Positions 51,301-62,325 of a stretch of DNA of 64,000 bases are shown here, one piece after another. The first letter of the stretch is position 1. Each line of letters begins with the position of its first letter. The stretch comes from Camarhynchus parvulus (Eukaryota > Chordata > Aves > Passeriformes > Thraupidae): contig NC_044574.1 in assembly GCF_901933205.1 (NCBI RefSeq), positions 49,682,919 to 49,746,918 on the forward strand. The letters are read 5' to 3'. Under the pieces are notes generated by a model. The model had not been told where the DNA came from, ran no database searches, and was given only the letters and a program-made list of their open reading frames with translations. Both the position numbers and the translations under genes were made by a program.

Positions 51301-53669
51301 GTGTGATTGAGATAGTTATACCTAGTTTAGTATTGTGATGGATTTGTGCAGCAAAGATGACCACTTTGCAATGAGAAGGGGATGGGAACAGTATAGTAAA
51401 GCAGCAGGACATCTTTTAGCTGAAAGGGGGAAGATTAGTAAGGTCACATAGGTGACCTTCTGTCCACTTGGTGCATGATATGTCTTATGGTGAAATTGTA
51501 AGAAAAATCTTTCTTCTGGGGAGCAGCATGTATGTCAGCAGGAAATGGGAGTGAGACTGGAAGAGATTTGGTTGGGGCTGGGTACAGGGTAAGGTGAGCT
51601 TTGTCCTAGAGACAGCCTAGGGAGGAAGGTAAAGCGATGAAAAAAGGGAGGGTGACTGAAGAGACGTGGCAAGGGTTTTGCCTACAAATCAGACATCTGT
51701 TTTACCGTCCAGCAATCTCCTCTGTGTGAGAAATCACCATCTAAGTATTTCTGAAGTGGGAAAATGGAAATAGGCATGAAGGCTCAAGCAGACAGACCAG
51801 TCTTATTGCCCTCCTCTGATTTAAGATTTAGTGGATATTAGCCCTGTCTTTAAAGTGCATAATGGTGCACTAATATTATGACTCATTTTTCAGAAATGGT
51901 GCTTTCAGTACAGTTATCAGTACTGCAGTTTGGAAGTCAGCCTGAGGTTGGAAACCTGGGAATTGCTGGGAGCTGGAGCCCTGTGGTGTACATGCTCAAT
52001 GGGGTGCAATGCTGCTTTCAAAATATGACAGCTCATGTAATTGAAGACGCTGCCTTGCAGACTTAACTTTGAATTGCAAATGCCATCTTCTGGTTTAGAA
52101 GACGCATCTTCCTCGCTTAAAAGCTGCTCTGCCAGTTCAGGTTTAAGTGTAGGTGTGAGGTGAGGGGAGATGCTCAAACCAAATGTGAATTCAGACTGCA
52201 GACTATGGGAGCAAACTGGAATTGCTGGCCCTACAAGTATCTCTCAAGGGCAGCTGTGGATATTCCTTGCCAAGCCCTCCCCTCTGTTTTCGCTATATGA
52301 AATGACGTGCTGTTTTCTGAAAGTGAGAAGAGAAGCAGAAGAGGAAAGGAGAAGAGGGAAGCAGCATTTGTAGGGTTTCATGCCCTGTGATGGGGCAGCC
52401 TGTTGTGCTATTGCTGCACAGGCTGAGCAGTACTTTGAAGTGTGATTTCTTTTCTGTTTTTCCTGGGATGCACAGCAATAGCCACTAGACAGAAGGAGAT
52501 ATTTTTTTATGTTCTTTAACAGTAGAGGAATTTATTGCAAGTGCATTTAAAAATAGAGGAGTCCAAGGACCATCTGTCTTGAGTCTTTTAGTGGAAGTGG
52601 GGACAGCTCGCAGCGGCTGCTTGATTGATGGGTCCAGAGAGTTTTGTGTGGACCTATGGCTGCAGCCCACTCACAGCTGGCCTGCCTCTGTAAAGAAAGT
52701 CACTGATCAAGCCAGCTGTGACCTGGTGCCTCTGCTTTGGGTAGGTCTGTTCGGCACCCATGCAGGCAAACTCAGAAGAATTGAGCCCTTGCTGGTCATC
52801 CCATATTGTCTTTGAGAGCAGACCCTATCTCCCAGAAAGGTATCAAGAGGTGTTTCTGGTGCTGTTGGGTGTCTAAGCTGTAGATGGACTGCTTTGAGGA
52901 GATGACATGTTGATGGCTGGGAGATCTGCCTTGCTGGGGCCAGTCATGTGTGGAATGGAGCCAGGAGGAAACTTGATTTGCTCTGAGCAAGCTGTTGGGG
53001 AGTGTTCCCCAGGGCTGGGCACATCTCAGCAACTGGCTTTCCCCTCTCACTGTGCTGACCTGTGTCTTGCCCTGAACTGCATTCTGCAAGGGTGCCAGCA
53101 GTGAGGAGCTGCCAACTTGGCACTTGAACAGTGGAGCTGACGCAACTCATTTCACAGAGGGATACCAGGCGTTGTGAGAGCCCCCCGCTGCTAGTGACTC
53201 AATACAGAGCTGGTATTGCTTCCAATATGGAAGAGCTAACAGCTGAGAGCTGGGATTTGCATGCTCAGCAGAGTATAGCATAGCCAAGGGTCCTGATAGG
53301 ATGCAGCAGCACTCCCATGGCAGTTGTGGCAAATGCACCCAGGGAGAGAGGCATTAGGGAGTCTTCATCTAGATGCTATGAATGCCTAAGGAGGTCTTGA
53401 GGCTGTGTGCAGTGATTCAAAGCAGAGACTGGAAAGATGGCAGATATTATGTGTGTGGGGAACAGCATGTCTGTAAGCTGTACTCAGGACACTCACTGTG
53501 GTTACATGTATAGGACCTGCTTGCATTGCAGGACCAGTAAGCCCTCTTGCAGTGCTTGCCTGCATCACTCATGGATGCTTACCTGGTGAGGGGGAGAGGA
53601 AGGGCATACTAAAAGCAAAAATTGCCTTGCTGATGCTTAAAAATTTTCACTGTTTTCCTTTATTCACAG

Positions 53670-53800
53670 GAGAACTGCTGAGCCAGCCGAGACCAGAGGG
53701 ACTGACGGAGATCATCTGTCCCAAGAACGGCAGCGAGCGAGTTAATGTTGCCTTGGTTTACCCCCCCACTCCTACTGTGATCAGCCCTTGTTCCAAGTGA
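53670..53800 (+). CDS. MFHAS1: MFHAS1 exon 2, conserved C-terminus
   Basis: Joined to the last base of exon 1 it restores the conserved sequence PGELLSQPRPEG, then EIICPKNGSERVNVALVYPP and TPTVISPCSK, essentially identical to vertebrate MFHAS1. Read through, it ends at TGA (53798-53800), giving about 1112 residues. However, the TGA overlaps a splice-donor-like AA|GTGAGA with GT at 53797-53798. In human, as I recall, the protein continues past SPCSK with a short further exon (KNVGEKHRNQ). So the exon either ends the protein here or stops at 53796 and splices onward. Downstream candidates are at 55252 (adds only a stop) and 57178 (adds 43 residues). Confidence 0.93.
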
Positions 53801-54286
53801 GACCAGAAAGCAGACCTATTCCCCTGTCAGTAGACACCAGAAAGCCTACGTAAAACATGCCCTCACTAAGCACTTCTTTTGGAAGGTAGCAGCCCCACAG
53901 CCTGGGGACTGTTCTAATTATTTGTGGCTATAGACAGCCCACTCAGAGGATAAGAAGTACAGTGAAGTGGGCTGAGGTGTTCTCTGAGCTGTGTTGTGGC
54001 AGATGCAAGATCAGGAGATAATGCACTCATAGGTGGGTTTTGGTAGGATGGGAGCTCAGGAGATTTCTGTACACCCCTTTCCCAAGCAGGACCACTCTCA
54101 CAGGCAGGTCAGGTTCCTTGGGACCTTGTAGAGGTGAGGGTCTTGTCATCCTGGGATGACAAGGATGGAGGTGCTACCACCCCCCCAGACTTTATTCTGG
54201 GACAGAACTTCTTTCCTTTTGTTCCATGTGAGTCTCCCTTATTATTTTATTTTATTAACTTGATTTTCATTGCATAAGGTGCATTA

Positions 54287-54470
54287 CTGGCTTGTGTTCA
54301 ACATGTTTTCCACCAGATCCCAAGCCAGCAGGACTCCAGGCTGTGGTGGTGCATGGGGTTGTCCTGTTGTAGGAGTAGAGTTATACACTTGTCCTTGTTG
54401 AATTTTACAGCACTGTTGTTGATTCAGTCCTCCAACTTTGTGAGGTCCCCCTGGACAGGAGCCCTACCTT
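54287..54470 (-). mobile_element. Old CR1 LINE fragment, minus orientation
   Basis: The plus strand reads TGTTCAACATGTTTTCCACC, GGTGCATGGGGTTGTCCTG, CTTGTCCTTGTTGAATTTTA and GAGGTCCCCCTGGACAGGAG. These are degraded versions of the reverse-complement CR1 body upstream of its 3' end. It is an internal fragment without the terminal repeat, diverged and with indels. It lies just downstream of the MFHAS1 stop. Confidence 0.75.
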
Positions 54471-57177
54471 CTTGTGTATTTATAGCCTATATGTACTTCA
54501 CAGAGTGGGGATGTGCTTGGAAAAGAGAGCTGTGTTGTGATGCAAAAAAATGTGGAACACTCACAAAAGCAGCCAATGCCTTTTGATGCATGGGTTTTCC
54601 AGAAAAACAGAAATTCAGTCAGGGTCTGTCTAATTGGAGTGGCACAAGGGAATTTGGTAGGGAGCTTAGAGGAGCAGCTGAGTGTCTTGCTGGTGTCTGC
54701 TGCTGTGCTGTATGTGAATGCCTGTTACTTTCACTTCAGTGTCTTGACAGTAGCTTTAGATGCTGTTCTCTCTGTTCAGTACCCTCCCATTCCAAAATAC
54801 CACTCCTGGTAGAGAATAGCTCCAGTGATGGGTGGTTGTTGAGCTGTGTGTGAAGTGAGGTTGAAGTGCCCACCTGGGGCAGGAAACAGAGATGCTCTGA
54901 TACTGAGCCACAGGTCATTACTGCCTGTTCATCTGGTTCCCCTGTGTGTGTGTACTTGGCACAGCACATTTCTAACCTGCAGGTGCCATTTTTATTGTAC
55001 TGCGCTGTCAGGCTATGCCTCCAATCCTCCTTGTCCTCTAGCCTGCCTTCCACAACGTCTGTTAACTGTGTCCCAGTTTCACAGTCACTCTGCTGGCAGG
55101 AAACTTGTGTTCTCAAAAAGGCCTGTGTTACTTTTTCTTCACTTCACGCTCCCTATTTAGAAGCCTAGAGAAAATCATGTGTCTTATGTTATTCATCACA
55201 AGCACTATGAACCCTCCTATATTACTTTTTCTTTATCCTTTTCTCTTCCAGATAAACCATCAGTGCTGGTGCCAAAGGTTTTCCACCGGGCAGAACATGG
55301 CCGATGATCTGCAGTGCTCCCATCTTTCCAGTTGTGGAGTTGATTCTGATGGGGATCAATGGGACTTTGGACTTTGGACCCTGAAAGAAATGCTGTGGGG
55401 CAGGGGCAGCTCCCAGGTGGGGGCCTCATGGCTGGAGTGGATGAAGTCATCTGGAGGTTGGGGATGACAAGGCATGAAGGAAAATGATTGCTGCAGATGG
55501 CAGGGCCGCTGGCCGGAGGGAGAACACCGGGGATAGGTTTCTGTGGACCCACTGAATGCGTGTTGAAAACCCATTTGGATCTCATGATGAATGTAAAAAT
55601 GTTCTTGGTATACCATTTAATTCAGACCTGCTTGGAGGAAAGTCTCTTGAAATGAGCTGTAGCGGGATTCCCTGGATTTGTTCCTGGACAAGTGAGTTTT
55701 GTGGCAGTTGGCCAAAGCTTTGCTGGGGAATGGGTTGGTACTGCGAAGCCTTTAAAATTGCTCCACCACAAAACAGTTGGCTGTGTCCCATGCAGCAATC
55801 TTGAGTGGAGGCTGGCAGAGAAGCAGGCTGGGAAATGTTTCCTGCCCTGTGTGTTCACATATGTTGTGCCATGAAGTGGTGAGGACGTGCTGTGATCATG
55901 CAGAGACAAAAGCAGGGCAGTCAGTGTGCCTCTGGCACATGCTATTTCTTATCCGTAGTGTAACCATTATCCCTGAACAGCTGCTGGTCTGCCATGACTG
56001 GTACTGCTGCACTGCCATTGTGGTACTCTCTGTGCGTTGTGTCCACTGGAGCACTAAAAATCTAGATCTTGGTCGTCCTCCTAGGAAAGCCACCCAGGCA
56101 TCTTTGTGCAGAGATCTGGTAGAAGCAGTATGTGGCCGTGCGGTACAAACTGATCCTGATCCCCCTGGCAGCCATGCTTCATGTGCAGCCATCTTCCCTC
56201 TCCAGATGTGGGAAAGGTCGGGCTGAGCACTGGTACCAAAGTTCAGGTTTCTCCCCCAGCTGTGTGGCTTTGAGAACTTCTTAGATGTTGCTGTTAGTTT
56301 ATGCCCTGCAGCTGAGCCCTGGTAACTCTACTGAGTCCTGCTCCATGCAAATATTTATTAAATGTAAATCAATCAGAGGCAGGCATTTCCAGAGCCAGGA
56401 TCCTTTCATCAGATGCTGGGGGAGGTCTGAGAGATGAGGGACTTAAAATACTTGTGTTAATGTACAGCTTTTAAGTCTTTGGGCTGTGATGGCAGACCTG
56501 GGATGGGTGATATAGGCAGTGCCCACCAGGATATGAGCTGGCCAGGCCTGCAACCATTGCAAGAGAGTGATGTGTCCTGTTGGGACCTGCTGCAGTTGCA
56601 CAGATGATATTCCCCTGGTTTCTATCCTTCAAATGCCAGCCTTATGTGCAAGGCTGTAAATCTTCCCATTGGCAAGAACTTAAGGCTGGGAAATCAGGAC
56701 AGAATCCACTCCAGCAGGAGATCCAGAGGCCAGGTAGAAGAAATCAAGCCATGTACCTTATTTCAGGGGGAAAAGCTGCCAAATAAAAGCAGGCAGTTCA
56801 GTCAGCTTCCTGTCTCTTCAGGGTATCATTCCAGCTTGGGAGGATAGCTTGGGCTCAGATTTCATGTGTTGACCTGCTACCTCTGGTAATGAACTTTACG
56901 TCAGTGAGAATCATTAATTGATTGTGCTTCTGTGTTGCTGTGGATAAACTGGAGACTCAAATTTGTCTGTGGTGGCTGGAGAAGGTAAAAGGGAGGTGAC
57001 ATCTTTGGTGCTCAGGAATAATGCTGGGAAACTCCTTTGTCCTGAGTCTTGCTGCCCATGAACCATGCCTGTTACAGGCAGAACTTGTGTTAGAGCATTC
57101 CCTACTGTCACCTCCTGTGCTGGGTGGCCTTCTCCTCCTGTTTTGCTGCTACTCACCTCTCTTTCCATTCTCCGTAG

Positions 57178-57310
57178 GAAGAAACTAGCGATTTGTTGCT
57201 GTGAAGTTGCGTGGAAACCACATTGTAAAGAAACCACAAACTGGAATCCTTTTCCAGCCGGAGGCCTGTTTCCCAGTGTGCCCATCTGGTCTGGGATGCG
57301 TGAGCATTGA
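57178..57310 (+). CDS. MFHAS1: Possible MFHAS1 exon 3 (speculative)
   Basis: A good acceptor (CTCTCTTTCCATTCTCCGTAG) precedes GAAGAAACTAG. Spliced from the donor at 53797 it would extend SPCSK by KKLAICCCEVAW and more, 43 residues in all, to TGA at 57308-57310. The first residues (Lys-Lys) echo the Lys-Lys-Asn start of the human last exon as I recall it, but the rest does not match. The alternative acceptor at 55251 gives an immediate stop after the same Lys, leaving the protein unchanged. Evidence is splice-site quality only. Confidence 0.2.
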
Positions 57311-59366
57311 AGGAATGAGAGGACAGAGCAGACTGCAAGAGGACTTACAGCCTGCTCCTTGGGACCGCAGCCCTCCTGCCGGGGTGTGCTGCCTCTGTGG
57401 GAGCATTCCCTGGCCTTTGCAGGCACTCAGGCTGCTGCTGTGCACTGAAGCCGTAATGCCGGGAGTGTGGCAGTATGGAGATCAATCTAGTTGGGTCTAT
57501 TTAATACAAAACGGGATTGCTCATCCACCCACTTTTTAGTAACTGGTGTAACTGTGTTTTCATCCAAATTTTTTTAATATGCAAAAGCCATTTAATTTTC
57601 TATGCAGTTCAGAAACATCTCGCCTTTGCAGTTGCCAGGTGGGAGATCCATGCAGGAGAACCAAACCAAGCGGCTCATAGTACTTTTGATTTTGCTGTCA
57701 CTGTTTTTAAGGATGCACACTGGGATCCTCATACAGCGTCCCTTTGCTGAGCTCCTGCCTCAGACCTCACTTAATATCCCTCAGCCCCAGGGATGAGGGC
57801 CCTGTATTTTTGAAGGATCTGTCATTTTTCATCAATCAGTCCACAAGGAAAGAGGGTTTGAATGCAGTGCCCTAACAGCAGATATCTGAGTTCAGAGTAT
57901 GTATTATGTTCCAGTTCTTGTCCCTGATCACAGAGCTACCAAACTGTTAGAAATGACTAAGGCCTCCGTGGAGCACTGTGCAGCCTTTACTGAAGATGTA
58001 TTATAAAGAGGTCAGAAAGGACTGGGACATCAGCCCTGTGGAGCTGACAATGAGTTTAACTTCTTTGGAATAGGAGGAGAATCTCCTGGCAATCTCCTAG
58101 ACACCTCCTTCACCCAAGACGATTGTACTGGTTTTCCTTATTAGTTTGCAGACCCCTTGCTTGACCGGTTTTTGATTTCCTGCTGAAACTGGTTCAGACA
58201 GATTTGGAAGCAGAGCTAGCGAGCTGCTTTGCACTCCAGGACTTGCAGCAGCTGGAAGATGTCCTGGAGTACCTTGTGTTACTCTCTGAAGTAAAACCTG
58301 GGATTCAAAACTGCATCCGTCCAAGACAAACTCCCAGGATAGCAGCTTTGCCTTCTTCCGAGTCTGTGTAATGTGAGGAATTGCATGTCCCTAAGCAGCA
58401 TACAACTAGGTAAAGGTGAGAGAGAGTGAACCCAAAGGGTGATGCTGCACATTTAGGTCATTTTAGGGCTTACAGGCGTACTTAGAGACTTCTGGCAGCT
58501 GCAGAGTGTCCTGGGTGATGGGACACCTCTGTTTTAACTTTTCTCTAAGCAAAAAGGTCAGAGAAGATTGTTTCCAGTCTGCCACAAGGCCAGAGTCCCT
58601 TTGACTAGTCTCCTTTCATGGCAGTGCTGTTCTTTCTGCATTGTCTGTGCTTTGAGCTTGTGGGATTCAGCTTTAGAAAGTTAAACTGAAATAGAGGCTA
58701 GTTTGGGATTTACCCTGCCTTATGGTCTCTCAGATCAGATGGTAGAGACTGGGGGCTGCAGAAGCATGGGTAGTCTCCCTTGCAGTATCCCCCATGCCAC
58801 AGTTTCGTGGTGGCTGTAAAAACTCAGTAATGTATTTGGGTGCTGCTTTCCCAGGAACTCAAGATGTGCTTGGCTGTGCTGTAGCACTGGAACTTACATG
58901 GGGTCCCTGTTCTCTTTCCCATTGTACCTCTGAGGCAGCTAAAGTTTGTCCAAGCAGTTGAGGCTCCTCACGGTGAGGAGTTAGATACAGTTGTGTCAAA
59001 GGGAACTGCAAATATTACTTAGGAACTCACTAAGTGAGATGAAAATGCACTGGCTCACTCCTGCAGAGCCAGATCCTGGAGCTCAGTTCCTCTCGCGCCC
59101 TTTGGATGGGATCTTGGGCTGGCATCCTTGGAACAGCTGTGCCGGGAGGTGGAGATGCTGCACTGCAGTAAGCACAAGAAGAGGCAAGCAAGTGGGCCTC
59201 AGTGTAGCACTCATCACACGCTTCATAGCTCAGTTCATGGACTGTAACTGCAGGTATTCATATAATCTACATCGCTGGGCAGGACTCTGCGCACACACAC
59301 ATGCATGCCCAGACATACACGCACTACACCCACACTTGCCCACATATCCTCGCCAAAATGACTGAA

Positions 59367-59372
59367 AATAAA
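59367..59372 (+). terminator. MFHAS1: Candidate polyadenylation signal for MFHAS1
   Basis: AATAAA at 59367-59372 is followed some 35-50 bp later by the GT/T-rich CTGTGTGATTTGTTTTTCC, the arrangement of a vertebrate cleavage and polyadenylation site. Another AATAAA lies at 56782-56787. This is the last good signal before the LTR at 59821 and the ERI1 promoter. Actual use is not shown by sequence. Confidence 0.4.
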
Positions 59373-59820
59373 AGTGATCTCAATCTCCAGGAGAGTCCTG
59401 GCTGTGTGATTTGTTTTTCCTCTTGCAGTGCCTCCTTGGGCTCTAGCTCTGGAAGGGTCTGCACCTAGCTGTAGATCTGTGCTGTAGCAAAGTCATGAAG
59501 AGATTTGCCATTGAGTGAATCTGTGCATGGAGCCCCTTATTTAGTATCTGTGAATCACTGCCCAGTTCAGCAAGGCAGGTGATTTCTGGGGAACAGCTTT
59601 TTTACACACTTTTAAGGTATTTTATGGGTTTGTGAGGCCCACTTAATGGTTCTCATTGGTACCATGTTGTTTGCATTTGTGTAAAGCTTGGTTTCCTGCT
59701 CATGTTCAGAGCAGGTTTTGGAGGCAGGATAATAAGGCAGGTGGTCCTCTGCTTGGCAACGGGAGCCTTTGTGGCAGCACCAGGAGGATGAATTAAAAAT
59801 GGGAGCAAATCCCTTCCCAC

Positions 59821-60383
59821 TGCTGCAGTTTAACCCCCTCTGGCAACACAGCTACTCACTCACCACCACCTCCTGGTGGGAAGGAAAATAGGAAAAAAGT
59901 AAAACCCATGGGTTAAAAGCAGTTTAAGAATGGAAACAAAGTAAATATAATAATACTAATGATAGTAATTGCAATGAAAGAGAGAGGAATAAAACCCAAG
60001 AAAGATGAGTGATGCGCAGTACAGTTGCTCACCCCTCACTGACTCATGCCCAGCCCCTCCCCCAGTGATGGGGGATGAGCATCAGCAGCTCCCAGTCAAC
60101 TCCTCCTCCTCCCCTCCATTTATATACTGGGCAAGATGTTCCATGGTGTGGAATATCCCTTTGGTCAGTTTGGATCAGCTGTCCTGGCCATGCTCCCTCC
60201 CAGCTTGTGCACCTTCTCACTGGCAGAGTGCAAGAAACTGAAAGGCTTTGACTTAGAATGAGCACTACTGGGTAACAACTAAATAATCAGTGTATTATCC
60301 ACAATATTCTCATACTAAATCCAAAAAACACAGTGCTTCAGCAGCCTCCAGGAAAGCTATCTATCCCAGCCAAAATCAGGACA
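59821..60383. mobile_element. ERVL-like LTR, degraded
   Basis: It matches, from memory, one of the commonest avian LTRs. The left end TGCTGCAGTTTAACCCC resembles the usual GTTTAACCCCAGCC start. Inside are CCTCCTGGTGGG, CATTTATATACTGGGCA, GGAATATCCCTTTGGTCAGT and CAGCTGTCCTGGCCATG, and the right end is ATCCCAGCCAAAATCAGGACA. The length of about 563 bp fits a solo LTR. Flanking pentamers (CCCAC and TGCAC) agree at only three of five positions, so any target duplication has decayed. Family orientation is not assigned. It lies between the MFHAS1 3' end and the ERI1 promoter. Confidence 0.88.
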
Positions 60384-61129
60384 TGCACGTATAGCCCCAA
60401 GGATGTGTGTGATCTCACTTCTGTGTAGCACTCAATGTGGAGGAGACAGACCCCTGTGGCACACCCTCCCCCGAGGATGACAAATGCTGCACAGCGGGTC
60501 TTGGGGAGGGGATGTCATCATCTGCAAGGAGATGCTGGTGTACCAGAGTGAGATGGGAGACTGAGGCTGTGTGCTGGGGTCCCAGCCACAGCAGAGCAGA
60601 GAGAAGATTCTGGGCTGTTTAGTGGCTGGCAGATGTGGAGGTATTGGCGTGGTTGCTTTAGTTGGGTGCCCATACACATGAGCCTCCATCACTGAGGGAT
60701 ACTGGGCGGCATTTTGGGACTGTGGGAAGCACCAGCAGAAAATAAACTGACCTGTGATGGACAGAGAGACTTCAGCGCTTTGCCTCCACCTCCTGGCCAA
60801 GAAGACCCAGAGAGCTTTACACGTCTTGTGTCGCTCACTTCACCCTGCTTGTTGACTGTGGATTAAGGGATACGGGGAACAGCAGGCACGGCAAATTCCC
60901 TGGCAGGAAGGGGCTGGGGGTCAACTGCATCCTTCTGGTGCCACCCAACACACCACGGGTGTCCTAGATCCGTGTTTCGGGTGCTCTGTGCAAAATCACA
61001 GGAGGTGATGAAAATGCCACGAGAAAGAGGACGGAGGCATAAATGAGCTGTCTGCCCAGTGTGTTTCCCGAAACACGGAGAGCGCTTCCAGCGAGCTGCC
61101 GTGACCCCAAACCCCGGGGGCACTGCAGG

Positions 61130-61720
61130 GCGGCAGCCCTGGAGGGTTGAGGCGGGCGCAGGAGGCGGCGGTGCTGCTGCAGCGGGGCAGGGCCGAGGGC
61201 TGGCGGGTTAGCGGGGGAGTGAGGCTGAGGCGGCCGGGCACGCGTGGCACCTGCCCACCGCAGCTTTTGGTGCCAGACGACAACGCCGGGAGCCGCGGCC
61301 GCAGCTGCTCGGCTCTCACGGGGCCGCTGCTCCGCCCAGGGGCGGGCTCCGCGCTCTCCCGCCTCCGACGGGCCGCCGTCCCTGCCGCGGTTCCCGCCGC
61401 CGCCGCCATGGAGGAGCAGAAAGAGAACCGCCCGCAGGCCGCCCGGGACGAGGCGGCGGCTGCTGCCGCAGCCCGCCCGCCGGTGAGTGCGCGGGGCGGC
61501 GGGGGCGGTGCGGCCGGGCCGGGCCGGTCCAAGGCCACGGCCCTGCGCCCGCTCGCCCAGGGCGGCCCGGCTGCCCGCCCGCCTGGGGCCCGGGCCGCCC
61601 GGCCCTGCCCCGCCCCGGGGCTCGCCCGCCCGGGGGCGCCGCCGGTGCCGCGGGCCCGTCCGCGGCCGCGCCGTGTGCGGGCCCCACGAAAGCCGCGAGC
61701 AGCGGGCGGGAGCCGGGGAG
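61130..61720 (+). promoter_or_regulatory. ERI1: CpG-island promoter of ERI1
   Basis: A sharp GC- and CpG-rich block, absent from both flanks, surrounds the ERI1 start codon. GC-box-like motifs (CCGCCC near 61335 and GGGCGG nearby) precede the ATG, and no TATA box is evident. The transcription start is probably within about 150 bp upstream of 61408. Confidence 0.75.
61408..61482 (+). CDS. ERI1: ERI1 (3'-5' exoribonuclease 1) exon 1
   Basis: ERI1, also called 3'hExo, trims histone mRNA 3' ends, matures 5.8S rRNA and degrades small RNAs. This exon encodes 25 residues, starting MEEQKENRPQAARDE, with a seven-Ala run and ending in PP. The start has a strong context (GCCGCCATGG). It ends at CCG before GTGAGT, so the intron is phase 0 and joins exon 2 exactly. 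N-termini of this family are poorly conserved, so identification rests on exon 2, the phase match and the CpG-island position. In-frame translation beyond 61482 is intronic. Confidence 0.85.
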
Positions 61721-62149
61721 TGCCCGTAGTTTATTGCTTTGTTTATCTTGCACGCATTGGGCACCGGCCCGCGTGTGGATTCTGGTTAATTCAGTCGTCG
61801 AGAGAAATCTCGCTGCTCGGGAAGGCTTTGCCCGTTTGCACCAGAGAACTCTTTCTGTTGAGATTAGGATGCGCACTCAAGTTTTGTCTCCAAGCGCTGC
61901 TGTTCGACATGGCTCAAGACACGGGCATTAGTAGCCCTTTATTCTGTTTGTTGCTGTTTAGGAAAACATTGTTTCAGAGCAGGCTTCAGTATTGATTCTC
62001 TTACCTTTCTATGAGCTAGTTCACTCAGGTTGATCATAAGTGTAACAGTGTGACGCTTTACTGTGATCTGGTGCCAAAACGAGCTGTGAAATGCTCAAGC
62101 GTCTTGTTTTGAAGTTCTTAAATGACTTCCCGACTTCTCTCTCTTCTAG
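61483..62149 (+). other. ERI1: ERI1 intron 1
   Basis: A short 667-bp phase-0 intron, with donor GTGAGT and acceptor CTCTCTCTTCTAG. Its first 250 bp remain GC-rich as part of the CpG island. No other feature is recognised. Confidence 0.85.
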
Positions 62150-62325
62150 GGTAGACAGCATTGTAAGATCAATGATCAAGAAACTAATGGGAAAACCTCA
62201 GCTGCCACTTCAAACGACTTCAGCGATCCGATTTACAAAGAAATTGCTATAACCAATGGTTATATCAACAGAATGACCAGAGAAGAGCTCAGAAGTAAAC
62301 TCGCAGAGTTCAAGCTTGAAACCAG
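62150..62325 (+). CDS. ERI1: ERI1 exon 2 (start of SAP domain)
   Basis: Encodes residues 26-83 plus two bases of the next codon. The part from residue 48 on (DFSDPIYKEIAITNGYINRM, then EELRSKLAEFKLET) matches vertebrate ERI1 closely. This is the linker and first helices of the SAP domain, which in ERI1 contacts the histone mRNA stem-loop. The preceding 20 residues are variable, though CK and QETNGK positions echo human. The donor is AG|GTGATT at 62326, weaker than average but canonical. The DEDDh nuclease domain would be in later exons outside the window. Confidence 0.95.

Larger units (their letters stand above)
27792..53669 (+). other. MFHAS1: MFHAS1 intron 1
   Basis: A 25.9-kb intron with donor GTAAGG at 27792 and acceptor TTCACAG ending at 53669; the preceding TTTTCCTTTATT gives the pyrimidine tract. 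It contains a polypyrimidine tract near its start, an ERVL-type solo LTR at 38176-39026, a poly-A/purine tract near 44670 and a 19-T run near 48315. Elsewhere it looks single-copy. I found no nested gene; its open frames are short and lack similarity to anything I know. Homeobox-like AT-rich stretches at about 45790-45990 and a hairpin at 46962-46994 are possible regulatory elements. Confidence 0.88.
53801..59820 (+). other. MFHAS1: MFHAS1 3' region (3' UTR and/or last intron)
   Basis: Six kilobases follow the conserved C-terminal exon before the ERVL-like LTR. The stretch includes a minus-strand CR1 fragment, an inverted repeat at 54142-54163, two strong pyrimidine-rich splice acceptors (CTCTTCCAG ending at 55251 and ATTCTCCGTAG ending at 57177) and AATAAA signals at 56782 and 59367. 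A CA-rich stretch lies at about 59290-59350. No independent gene is recognisable; the boundary between 3' UTR and intergenic DNA is unknown. Confidence 0.55.

Noticed and set aside
59290..59350. CA-rich stretch as a microsatellite
   Set aside because: Only a few perfect CA units occur, with many interruptions; it is mentioned in the 3' region entry but not worth its own feature.
61147..61995. 282-residue plus-strand open frame across ERI1 exon 1
   Set aside because: It joins 5' UTR, the 25-codon exon and intron read-through. The donor at 61483 and the phase-matched exon 2 show where coding ends.
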